Positions 8,019-15,309 of a stretch of DNA of 23,855 nucleotides are shown one piece after another (the stretch's first letter is position 1; every line of letters begins with the position of its first letter). Position numbers and translations under genes: made by a program. Source of the stretch: JBBSMX01 sp038232935. GTDB lineage: Bacteria > Bacteroidota > Rhodothermia > Rhodothermales > JANQRZ01. The notes beneath the pieces are model-generated. The model worked only from the letters and a program-made list of their open reading frames with translations, ran no database searches and was not told the origin of the DNA. Location: contig JBBSMX010000056.1 in the NCBI GenBank assembly GCA_038232935.1, positions 1 through 23,855 of the forward strand, read 5' to 3'.

Positions 8019-8050
8019 GACACGTGTCGCAAATGAAGTAGACATGTGGC
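8019..8050 (-). promoter_or_regulatory. Candidate operator of the Xre-RES operon
   Basis: A perfect ten-base palindrome GACACGTGTC (8019-8028) lies 18 bases upstream of the antitoxin ATG. A degenerate second copy GACATGTGGC begins 22 bases further on (8041-8050), about two helical turns away. Position and spacing suit autorepression by the antitoxin. It is a pattern call only. Confidence 0.4.
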
Positions 8051-8100
8051 TGTTACGACGCATGAGACTATCCGAGGTTCCGTGCCATACAGCGGAGCCG

Positions 8101-9093
8101 CTAGACGCTGGGGGCTGCGGCCACGAGCGCCGCACGGATGCGGGCTTCGGGATCGCGGTGAGCATCAGGTTCGAAGGATTCGCCCGTCACCGTCTCGAAC
8201 AGCTCGATATATCGTTTAGCAGCCAGGACCCGGAAATCGTCGGGCAGGTCGGGCATTGTCTGACCCTCTTTGCCCTGAAATCCCTGCTCCATCAGCCACT
8301 CGCGTACGAACTCCTTCGATAGCTGGCGCTGTGGCTCGTCGCGGGCGAGCCGCTCGTCGTAGCCCTCCGCGTAGAAATAGCGCGACGAGTCCGGCGTATG
8401 TACCTCATCGATGAGCACGATGTCGCCCTGCCGGTCGAAGCCGAATTCGTATTTCGTATCGACCAGGATGAGCCCGCGCACGGCGGCGAGTTCGGTCCCG
8501 CGCTCGAAGAGCCGGAGGGCGAAGTCGGCGATCCGGTCGAACGTCGCGGCGTCCATCAACCCGAGATCGAGGATGCCGCCACGCGAAACGTCTTCGTCGT
8601 GGCCCTCGGCCGCTTTCGTGGCGGGCGTCAACATGGGGTGCGGAAGGCGGCGGTTCTGGCGCAGTCCGTCCGGAAGGGCAACGCCGCATAGCTCCCGACC
8701 TCCCGTCTGGTACACGCGCCACGCATGACCGGCGAGGTAGCCGCGCACGACGAACTCGATGGGGATAGGCTCGCACACGAGGGCCACGGTCACGTTCGGG
8801 TCCGGGACGGAGAGCACGTGGTTCGGGACGATGTCGTGCGTGGCATGGAAAAAGTGGGCCGCGAGCTGATTCAGCACCTGACCCTTGAAGGGAATCGGCC
8901 GAGGGAGGATGTGGTCGAACGCCGAAATACGGTCGGTGGTGACGAGGATCAGTCGGCCATCTCCGGTCCGGTAGGTGTCGCGGACCTTTCCCCGGTAGCG
9001 GGTGCCCAACGCGTCGAGATGGGTTTCGACGAGGCAGTGATCGAGCTGGTCGCGGAGGACCGCATCGAGGGAATGAGCGGGAGTGGAAGGCAT
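8101..9093 (-). CDS. purC: Phosphoribosylaminoimidazole-succinocarboxamide synthase
   Basis: SAICAR synthetase of 330 residues: joins aspartate to CAIR using ATP in purine synthesis. It is the longer form resembling yeast Ade1 rather than the 240-residue E. coli type. Seen: GKVRDTY and LVTTDRISAFDHILP (about 35-63), PIPIEFVVRGYLAGHAWR (about 109-126), LILVDTKYEFGFD (about 211-223) and LIDEVHTPDSSRY (about 230-242), all family signatures for ATP and substrate binding. No Shine-Dalgarno is seen before the ATG. The LacI-family gene lies 47 bases upstream on the same strand and may control it. A short inverted repeat (AGCGG/CCGCT, 8091-8102) straddles the stop but has no T-run. Confidence 0.95.
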   Translation of the reverse strand: MPSTPAHSLDAVLRDQLDHCLVETHLDALGTRYRGKVRDTYRTGDGRLILVTTDRISAFDHILPRPIPFKGQVLNQLAAHFFHATHDIVPNHVLSVPDPNVTVALVCEPIPIEFVVRGYLAGHAWRVYQTGGRELCGVALPDGLRQNRRLPHPMLTPATKAAEGHDEDVSRGGILDLGLMDAATFDRIADFALRLFERGTELAAVRGLILVDTKYEFGFDRQGDIVLIDEVHTPDSSRYFYAEGYDERLARDEPQRQLSKEFVREWLMEQGFQGKEGQTMPDLPDDFRVLAAKRYIELFETVTGESFEPDAHRDPEARIRAALVAAAPSV

Positions 9094-9140
9094 GACGATG
9101 GGGGCTGAGCGGCGGGACTGGAAGATACCGCCCGGCTCGA

Positions 9141-10151
9141 TTACGCCACCTCGGGAGCGCTGCTGGCTCGGACAATCAGTTCGGGCTGAATGGATTCGGA
9201 AACTCGCTCTTCCGTATCCATCCCCATCCGCTTCAGCAACTGCTGCGTCGCGCGACGCCCGACGTCATGCATCTTCTGATCCATCGTAGAAAGCTCGAGG
9301 TAGCGGCTGAGCTTGAGGTCGTCGTATCCGACCAAGGCCACGTCCTGAGGCACGCGCTTCCGAGCATCCCTCAGCGCGGTCCATGCCCCGAACGCTTGCA
9401 CGTCGGAGGAGGTGCAGACCGCCGTGACGGGAGGATCGAGTTTCAGCAGCTTCTGCATCGCCTCGAACCCCGCTTCCTCGCTGAATCCGGCGTGTTTCGT
9501 CGTCTCACCGGTGACGACGAGGGCTGGATCGAAGGGTAGCCTGGCGGCTTCGATCCCGCGCCGGTAGCCGCGGAGCCGGCTGTCCACGTTGTGGTCCCAC
9601 GGGTGCGCGGCGATGAATCCGACGCGTTCGTGGCCCTGTGCGGCGAGATGCGACAACGCCTTTTCCGCGCCCGCCACCTCGTCCCAGTAGTACGAATCGA
9701 AGGCTTCTCGCCGGGAGCCGACGAGCACGATCGGCGCGTGGAGCTTCGACAACTCCCGCTCGAGGTCGTCGTCGACGGGCAGCGAAATCAGCATCAGCGC
9801 GTCCACAGCACCCCGATTCAGAAAGCGACCGAGCGTCTGGTAAGGTGCTGTCGAGCCGAGGTTGCACAGGAGCAGGTCGATGTCGTGCATACGCAGCTCG
9901 TCCTTGACCCCTTTCAGCACTTCTACGAAAAAGAGCGACGTGAAGGACGGCATTGCCACGGCAAGGGAGTGCGTCTGTTGCTGGGCGAGCGTCCGCGCCG
10001 TCCGCTGAGGCCGGAACTGCAGCTTCTCGATGGCGGCCTGCACCTTTTCGCGGGTCGTCTCTGACACCTCGCTCGACTCATTGAGCACGCGCGAAACCGT
10101 CGAGATGGCTACGCCTGCCTCACTTGCAACGTCGTAGATCGTTTTTTTCAT
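9141..10151 (-). CDS. LacI-family transcriptional regulator
   Basis: Repressor or activator of 336 residues, typical length. The N-terminus MKKTIYDVASEAGVAISTVSRVLN is the LacI helix-turn-helix (about 4-24), followed by the hinge region (about 45-60, FRPQRTARTLAQQ) and a periplasmic-binding-protein-like sensor with GHERVGFIAA, DVQAFGAW and VALVGYDDLKLSRYL signatures. The effector is not evident: the pocket is not one I can assign to a sugar or purine. It sits between the ThiD-like gene (40 bases upstream) and purC (47 bases downstream), so a PurR-like role at this locus is possible but inferred from position only. Seven consecutive A residues follow its ATG (10142-10148), encoding the KKT start. 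Confidence 0.93.
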   Translation of the reverse strand: MKKTIYDVASEAGVAISTVSRVLNESSEVSETTREKVQAAIEKLQFRPQRTARTLAQQQTHSLAVAMPSFTSLFFVEVLKGVKDELRMHDIDLLLCNLGSTAPYQTLGRFLNRGAVDALMLISLPVDDDLERELSKLHAPIVLVGSRREAFDSYYWDEVAGAEKALSHLAAQGHERVGFIAAHPWDHNVDSRLRGYRRGIEAARLPFDPALVVTGETTKHAGFSEEAGFEAMQKLLKLDPPVTAVCTSSDVQAFGAWTALRDARKRVPQDVALVGYDDLKLSRYLELSTMDQKMHDVGRRATQQLLKRMGMDTEERVSESIQPELIVRASSAPEVA

Positions 10152-10191
10152 TGTTCTTTAGTTCCGTAGGATCCCATGGTAGCATTGGCAA

Positions 10192-11070
10192 CTAAGGCGT
10201 TTCGCCAGAATGCCAAAAATAATTAAACATATCAGTTGATCCAACATGCTTGCTAGCGCGTAATCCCTCCGTCGTGAAGCGCTTGGCCTCCTGCAGGGCT
10301 TCCTCCATCGGTAGCCCTGCGGCCAGCGCTCGTAGAGTCGCAACCGAGAATGCGCTGGACGCGCCGGGTGTGCCTCCCTCAACGAGGTGGGGCGCTTCAA
10401 AGAGGGCGAACTCCTCGCCGTCGAAGTAGAGGTCAGCGTTGAACGGAACATCGGAGTCCGACGGGGGGAGAGGCTGTTCCGTTTCGAAGAACCGCGCCGG
10501 AAGTGGACCACACTTGATCAGGACCGCGCGTGCGCCACGGCGGACGAGTCGCTGTGCGGCGACTTGCGCATCATCGAGCGAGTGGATCTCCCCGCCGCTC
10601 AGCGGCTCGGCATCCGACCGGCCTACCACAACGAGGTCGGGTACCGAGAGCCGTTCCATCACGGTTTCAATACCCCGTTGTGTGAGAACCGTTTCGCCGC
10701 TAGGCCCGCTCAGTTGGAGGTCCAAAAGCACAGGGCCCGTCACTGTCTCGGCGAAGTGCATCACGGTCTCTGCCGCCGAATGCGATGAGAGCACACCGAT
10801 CTTCATCGCATTCGGCTTCACGGTCGCAGCGAGGTGTTCGAGTTGTGCGCGGACGGTGTCCTCGGGTACATCCGTCGCATCCGTGACCGTGCCGTGGCCC
10901 GCCATCAAGAGGAGCGTGCAGACTGGATACCCAAGTCCACCAAGGGCTCGAACAGCCGCCAGATCAGCCGCGAGTCCTCGCTCGACAGCGGGATAAAGCG
11001 CGCCCACGACGATGGGACAGAATGCAGGCAGATCCTTAGAGTCGGAAGAAGCGTTGGAAGAAGGGGGCAT
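10192..11070 (-). CDS. ThiD-like (hydroxymethylpyrimidine kinase family) protein with altered active site
   Basis: Ribokinase-fold protein of 292 residues resembling ThiD, which phosphorylates hydroxymethylpyrimidine phosphate for thiamine synthesis. The match is clear in AADLAAVRALGGLGYPVCTLL, VKPNAMKIGVL, and the C-terminal EALQEAKRFTTEGLRAS. Two key motifs are changed: the usual GSDSGGGAG substrate loop near the start reads GALYPAVERG, and the usual GTGC/GTGD anion-hole motif reads GTPGASSAF, with Ala at the catalytic position. It may therefore use another substrate or be a non-catalytic paralog. I chose the ATG at 11070 because the longer reading frame to 11238 has an unconserved, low-quality N-terminus. 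Confidence 0.72.
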   Translation of the reverse strand: MPPSSNASSDSKDLPAFCPIVVGALYPAVERGLAADLAAVRALGGLGYPVCTLLLMAGHGTVTDATDVPEDTVRAQLEHLAATVKPNAMKIGVLSSHSAAETVMHFAETVTGPVLLDLQLSGPSGETVLTQRGIETVMERLSVPDLVVVGRSDAEPLSGGEIHSLDDAQVAAQRLVRRGARAVLIKCGPLPARFFETEQPLPPSDSDVPFNADLYFDGEEFALFEAPHLVEGGTPGASSAFSVATLRALAAGLPMEEALQEAKRFTTEGLRASKHVGSTDMFNYFWHSGETP

Positions 11071-11173
11071 GCTAGGTTTAGGGAGTAGAAGCTGCCGTTG
11101 CGTCGCGAGATTGCATCCACGAAGGCAAGATAAGGAGCGTGAAATCCATTGCTGAGGGCCGAAAGAATTATAT

Positions 11174-11184
11174 CTGTTATTGCA
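11174..11184 (+). repeat. Dispersed 11-mer, one-mismatch copy (CTGTTATTGCA)
   Basis: Ten of eleven positions match CCGTTATTGCA (T for C at position 2). It is intergenic and not adjacent to a start codon, lying 104 bases upstream of the divergent ThiD-like ATG. With a mismatch it may be chance or a decayed copy. Confidence 0.4.
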
Positions 11185-11383
11185 TCTCCAATTATCAAAA
11201 CACAAACAGCAAAGCCCGCCACACCCCCAAACAGTCACGGATGTCCAAGGTACAGGCTCTAGCCATCACTACGAAGCCATTGTGTTCAGCGCTTAATCGG
11301 CTCCAGATCTGGCCCTCGCTTGTAACTAAGAGTGGGTCTATGAAGTCGGATGCGGCGTGCTCTGCGGAGAAGTTCGCGCCACT

Positions 11384-11414
11384 GTCATCCTGAGTTCGTC
11401 AAAGAATCCGAAGG
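11384..11414 (+). repeat. Possible GTCATCCTGAG-type interspersed intergenic repeat
   Basis: CTGTCATCCTGAG followed after a short gap by GAATCCGAAGGAAT resembles, imperfectly, the short interspersed element with consensus near GTCATCCTGAGCGAAG...GAAGGATC that I associate with intergenic regions of several bacterial groups. Only the first eleven bases fit well, so this is tentative. Confidence 0.3.
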
Positions 11415-11498
11415 AATGGCGGTGACCATCTGTATCGCTGAACTTCTCCACAGAGTACCGTCCGTTGCTCTGTGCGGGGGACGATTTGTCCTATACCC

Positions 11499-11518
11499 GT
11501 GATAAGTCTTATTATCAC
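11499..11518. repeat. dif-like inverted repeat: GTGATAA - 6 bases - TTATCAC
   Basis: Perfect seven-base arms (11499-11505 and 11512-11518) flank a six-base centre GTCTTA. The inner edges ATAA and TTAT around six bases reproduce the geometry of Xer dif sites (two 11-base arms, six-base central region), although the outer arm bases do not match the usual dif consensus. It lies 27 bases before the start of a tyrosine recombinase gene, which makes a recombination site or autoregulatory operator plausible. No second copy was found in the window. Confidence 0.4.
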
Positions 11519-11545
11519 ACCTTACTCATTCATCGCCCGTGAACC

Positions 11546-12511
11546 ATGGAAAGCTCTCCCGAACACCCTCCTCAAGCCCTCGTTGCCTCAAACGGTGACC
11601 TCGCTCCACACGACCCTGCCCTCGACGCGGACTTACTCCCCGTGTATCTACTGCGCTTCGACCGGAAGCAGACGCGGCGGGCTTATAGCAGCGACCTGCT
11701 ACATCTATTCAAGTCAGAGTTCATTACACTCAGGATGGCTCGGTCGCTGACGTTTGTCCATCTTAACGCCTACCTTCAGCAACTTCAGGAGTCCGGGCTT
11801 CAGTCGAGTACACTGAGACGTAAAGTGTCAGCTATAAGAGGCTTCTATAGCTGGCTCGAAGCGCTCAGCCTCGTAGAAAGCAACCCTGCCCATAAACAAG
11901 TAGTCCGACGCATCGATAGAAATGCTAAGTCAAGTGCGACTATCACAGTTCTCACGCAGGAGCAAGCTTCAGCCTTGATCGCTGCCGCAACGGAAGGCGG
12001 CGAAACGGCACTGAGAGATCGAACCCTGCTGCTCGTCATGATTCACTGTGCCTTGCGGCGCTCGGAGGCCTCGGGCATGAATGTCGAGCACGTGCATACG
12101 ACAGGGCCTTACTGGGTGGTAGATCTGCCCCACACGAAAGGCGGTGCCAACGAGTACGTCAAAATACCTGCTCACATCGTCGAGGCGCTAGACGAGATGC
12201 GGGCTCACTATAACATCCAATCAGGAGCCCTCTGGCGTTCGCTCAGTCGAAATGAGAGTCGTGGAAACCGTCTCTCACCCGACGGGATTTATGAGATCGT
12301 GCGACGTACAGCACGCCGTGCCGGTCTCGGTACGACGGTCGGGGCCCACACGCTCCGCCACACGGGATGCACGCTCGCCATCGAGGCTGGAGCCTCTCTC
12401 CAGCAGGTGCAGACTCACGCACGGCACAAGAGGCTGGAGACCACGATGGGTTATGTCCATCAGCGTGACAAGCTTCGCGACAGCGCTGCAGACTACATCA
12501 AGCTTAAGTAG
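11546..12511 (+). CDS. Tyrosine recombinase (integrase/Xer-like)
   Basis: Site-specific DNA recombinase of 321 residues. The N-terminal core-binding domain (about 25-115) includes the TRRAYSSDLLHL and TLRRKVSAIRGFYSWL helices. The catalytic domain (about 135-310) carries the full set: R171 (CALRRSE), K198 (HTKGG), H268 and R271 (AHTLRHT), H294, and the nucleophile Y303 (TTMGYVH). It should be active. The C-terminal box reads THARHKRLETTMGYVH, lacking the LGH typical of XerC/XerD, which points to a dedicated integrase or an atypical single Xer. It is alone as a mobile-type gene here, with no att duplication or cargo boundaries detected. A dif-like repeat lies immediately upstream. Confidence 0.92.
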   Translation: MESSPEHPPQALVASNGDLAPHDPALDADLLPVYLLRFDRKQTRRAYSSDLLHLFKSEFITLRMARSLTFVHLNAYLQQLQESGLQSSTLRRKVSAIRGFYSWLEALSLVESNPAHKQVVRRIDRNAKSSATITVLTQEQASALIAAATEGGETALRDRTLLLVMIHCALRRSEASGMNVEHVHTTGPYWVVDLPHTKGGANEYVKIPAHIVEALDEMRAHYNIQSGALWRSLSRNESRGNRLSPDGIYEIVRRTARRAGLGTTVGAHTLRHTGCTLAIEAGASLQQVQTHARHKRLETTMGYVHQRDKLRDSAADYIKLK

Positions 12512-12556
12512 GCCATAGTAGCCACCCCAACCTCCAAAGGTACTTGCCTCACCTGA

Positions 12557-14110
12557 ATGGTTCATTCATCGCAGGACTTTGATGTCATCGTCATCGGTGC
12601 GGGCCACAACGCGCTGATCTCAGCCGCCTACCTCGCACAGACTGGACACCGTGTTGCCGTTTTCGAGCGACGGGATATCGTCGGAGGTGCAGTGTCTACT
12701 AAGGAGATTATCCCAGGATACCAATTCGATTTAGGAGGAAGTGCCCACATACTGATTCGCTTGACACCAATTGTACAGGAACTGAAACTAGAAAATTTTG
12801 GATTAGAATATATTGATCTCGATCCTATGTTTTTTGCTCCATTTCCAGACGGAGACGAAGTAATCATTTACAGAGATACCGATCGCACAGCAGAACAACT
12901 TGACATAAAATTTCCCGGTGAAGGTAAAGCGTATAAACGCTTTGTGAGTGACTGGCTTCCCTTTGCACAGACCGTGCGTGACACTTTTTTGATGGCACCT
13001 GGTCCATTGCAGATGGGAAAGAAGATGATGTGGGGATCGTCTGCTCAAATGGATTGGCAGCGAGCGCTAAGGATGATCTTTAAACCTTACGGCGAAGTAG
13101 TAGACACCTATTTCACAGAAGAGAAAATCAAGGCTCCGCTCACGTGGATGGCCGCCCAGTCAGGGCCGCCACCCACGGAGCCGCTGACAGCCCCTTTTCT
13201 GTTGTGGCACCCTCTCTACCACGAGGGTGGCGTAGCCCGGCCTCGGGGCGGCTCCGGCATGTTGACACAGGCCCTTCAGCATCACATCGAAGCACACGGT
13301 GGGCGGGTCTACGTGTCTGCCCCCGTCGATGAAATCCTTTTTGAAGGACGGAGAGCCGTAGGCATTCGTACCAACAAAGAGGTGTATACCGCCAAAGCAG
13401 TACTGTCAGGCACGCACATCCTCGAGACGATGGGCCGTTTAATACCGGAAGCGCTCCGCCCAGAGTCCGCGAAATCACCCCGAGTCGGGAATGGATTTGG
13501 CGCTGTACTTCGTCTAGCGCTATCAGAACCCATTCGCTATACCTCGCACTCTGATGATGACGATGCACGCATAGCACTGCAGCTTATCTGTCGAGATCGG
13601 CAGCAGATCATAAATGCGTATGGCGATTATTTGAAAGGGCAGCCAGCCACCGACCCACCACTCGTAAGCATGACGTTCAGTGCGGTGGATGACACGCTGG
13701 CTCCGCCCGGTGGCGAGGTACTGTGGCTCTGGGGCCAGTACTTCCCCTACGAGCTGGCCGGCGGCCAATCGTGGGATTCCATCGGTGATCGGGTGGCGGA
13801 TACAATTCTCGACACGTTCGAGCAGTATGCTCCCGGCACACGCGACAAAGTCGTCGGGCAGCTGTTCCAGCACCCACTCTGGTTAGAAAGAGAACTCGGT
13901 CTTTTCCGTGGTAACGTGATGCATTTGGAGATGGGATTGGACCAGATGTTTATGATGCGCCCGTCTCTAGAAATGAGTGGGTACCGGAGTCATCTCGAAG
14001 GTCTTTACCTGACGGGTGCCAGTACGCACCCTGGAGGGGGCATTATGGGTGCGTCGGGTAGGAATGCTGCACGTGTGGTGATGCAGGATTTGCATCGGAA
14101 AGTATATTAA
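12557..14110 (+). CDS. CrtO-like carotenoid oxidoreductase (phytoene desaturase superfamily)
   Basis: FAD enzyme of 517 residues. The N-terminus DVIVIGAGHNALISAAYLAQTG is a Rossmann FAD site followed by VFERRDIVGGAV; the C-terminus LYLTGASTHPGGGIMGASGRNAARVV is the superfamily flavin signature. Inner segments, recalled from the family (LTPIVQELKLENFGLEYIDLDP, KAPLTWMAAQSGPPP, GGVARPRGGSGMLTQAL, GNVMHLEMGLDQMF), agree best with CrtO-type beta-carotene 4-ketolases, so a keto-carotenoid role at the membrane is likely. Related PYROXD2-like or CrtI proteins are the alternatives. Roughly 12700-13130 is clearly AT-rich, while the rest is GC-rich like the genome, giving a composition break inside one intact frame. 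No other carotenoid genes are nearby. Confidence 0.72.
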   Translation: MVHSSQDFDVIVIGAGHNALISAAYLAQTGHRVAVFERRDIVGGAVSTKEIIPGYQFDLGGSAHILIRLTPIVQELKLENFGLEYIDLDPMFFAPFPDGDEVIIYRDTDRTAEQLDIKFPGEGKAYKRFVSDWLPFAQTVRDTFLMAPGPLQMGKKMMWGSSAQMDWQRALRMIFKPYGEVVDTYFTEEKIKAPLTWMAAQSGPPPTEPLTAPFLLWHPLYHEGGVARPRGGSGMLTQALQHHIEAHGGRVYVSAPVDEILFEGRRAVGIRTNKEVYTAKAVLSGTHILETMGRLIPEALRPESAKSPRVGNGFGAVLRLALSEPIRYTSHSDDDDARIALQLICRDRQQIINAYGDYLKGQPATDPPLVSMTFSAVDDTLAPPGGEVLWLWGQYFPYELAGGQSWDSIGDRVADTILDTFEQYAPGTRDKVVGQLFQHPLWLERELGLFRGNVMHLEMGLDQMFMMRPSLEMSGYRSHLEGLYLTGASTHPGGGIMGASGRNAARVVMQDLHRKVY

Positions 14111-14142
14111 TTTGACGATTCTTACAAAAACGGTTATACCCT

Positions 14143-15291
14143 ATGACTGAACGTTTGTCTGCTCAAGAGACGATCAGATATAGTCGTCACCTGACGCTCC
14201 CACAGATAGGACGTGAGGGACAAATGGCGTTGCGTAGTACGGCCGTACTCCTCGTAGGTGCGGGCGGGCTGGGATCGCCCCTTGCCCTCTACCTTACTGC
14301 CGCAGGGCTTGGCAGACTCGGCGTGGTGGACTTCGACCGTGTCGAAGAGACGAATCTGCAACGGCAGATTCTCTACGGTAGCAGCAATACAGGCCAGCTC
14401 AAGGCGGAGGCAGCCGTAGAGCGATTGCATGATCTGAACCCGTATATCCGCATTGACCCCCTCCCCGTTCGTCTTACGAGGGATAACGCACTGGACATTA
14501 TCGCGGACTACGACATCGTGGCCGACGGGAGTGATAATTTCAGCACACGGTATCTCGTCAACGACGCGTGTGTGTTGAGCGGCAAGCCCAATGTCTACGG
14601 TTCCATTTTTCAATTCGAAGGGCAGACCACAGTACTTTGCGCCCCCGGCGGCCCTTGTTACCGCTGTCTGTACGACCGCCCCCCCCCGGCACACCTCGTA
14701 CCGACGTGTGCCGAAGGAGGAGTACTGGGCGTGTTGCCAGGCTTGGTCGGGACGCTGCAAGCGACGGAAGTAATCAAGCTTGCGCTTGGCATTGGCGAGC
14801 CGCTCATTGGTAGGTTGTTGCTCGTCGATGCCCTCGCAATGCAGTTCCGCTCTCTCACGATCCCGAAAAACCCTGACTGCCCGGTCTGTGGATCATCACC
14901 GACTATCACTGACCTTATTGACTACGAAGCGTTTTGCGCTTCTGACGACACAATGAACGCTTCTTCGAACACCCCTGAGATCACCGTGCGTGATCTGAAG
15001 AGACGAATGGATAGTGAAGAAACGCCCTTTATCCTCGACGTGCGTAGACCTGACGAGTACGCTATTACGAACCTCGGCGGAACGCTAATCCCGCTTGACG
15101 AACTCCCAGGTCGCCTCGACGAGCTGGAGGCACACCGCAACGACGAGATCGTCGTGCATTGCCGCTCGGGAGCCCGCTCGGCGAAAGCAGTCCAACTGCT
15201 GCGTGAGGCGGGATTCGACAACGCCGTCAATCTCAAAGGCGGGGTGCTCGCATGGAGTGATGAGATCGATCCAACCATGCAGAAGTATTAG
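14143..15291 (+). CDS. MoeB/ThiF-type adenylyltransferase fused to rhodanese (MoeZ/MOCS3-like)
   Basis: E1-like enzyme of 382 residues that adenylates the C-terminal glycine of MoaD- or ThiS-like carriers and transfers sulfur from its own rhodanese persulfide. Seen: VLLVGAGGLGSPLALYL ATP loop (36-52), D63 and DGSDN (128-132), zinc ligands C172, C175, C246 and C249, the catalytic cysteine C189 in PTCAEGGVLG, a linker, and a rhodanese domain (about 277-382) with active C340 in HCRSGARS. It opens 32 bases after the CrtO-like gene and precedes miaA by 18 bases. A run of nine C bases (14679-14687) lies just before C189. The likely client is MoaD at 1952, possibly also ThiS. Confidence 0.93.
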   Translation: MTERLSAQETIRYSRHLTLPQIGREGQMALRSTAVLLVGAGGLGSPLALYLTAAGLGRLGVVDFDRVEETNLQRQILYGSSNTGQLKAEAAVERLHDLNPYIRIDPLPVRLTRDNALDIIADYDIVADGSDNFSTRYLVNDACVLSGKPNVYGSIFQFEGQTTVLCAPGGPCYRCLYDRPPPAHLVPTCAEGGVLGVLPGLVGTLQATEVIKLALGIGEPLIGRLLLVDALAMQFRSLTIPKNPDCPVCGSSPTITDLIDYEAFCASDDTMNASSNTPEITVRDLKRRMDSEETPFILDVRRPDEYAITNLGGTLIPLDELPGRLDELEAHRNDEIVVHCRSGARSAKAVQLLREAGFDNAVNLKGGVLAWSDEIDPTMQKY

Positions 15292-15309
15292 GCCCTCTCC
15301 CCCACCCTC

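Larger units (their letters stand above)
11071..11545. other. Gene-free 475-base region between ThiD-like gene and recombinase
   Basis: No convincing gene in either strand. It is AT-richer than the flanks. It contains a one-mismatch copy of the dispersed motif (11174-11184). On the minus strand there is a TATAAT (11167-11172) about 97 bases before the ThiD-like start, which may be its promoter, though no well-spaced -35 is seen. A GTCATCCTGAG-type string lies at 11384-11394 and a dif-like inverted repeat at 11499-11518. The strings between 11200 and 11480 otherwise look like non-coding sequence. Confidence 0.6.

Noticed and set aside
8091..8102. AGCGG/CCGCT inverted repeat at the purC stop as a terminator
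   Set aside because: Only a two-base loop and no T-run on either strand.
11139..11393. 84-codon + strand reading frame in the gene-free region
   Set aside because: No recognisable motif, mixed composition and no ribosome-binding or conserved context.
14112..14139. TTGACG - 16 bases - TTATAC promoter-like pair before the MoeB-rhodanese gene
   Set aside because: The -10-like box ends three bases before the ATG, so transcription would begin inside the gene. It also follows a co-directional gene by 32 bases.
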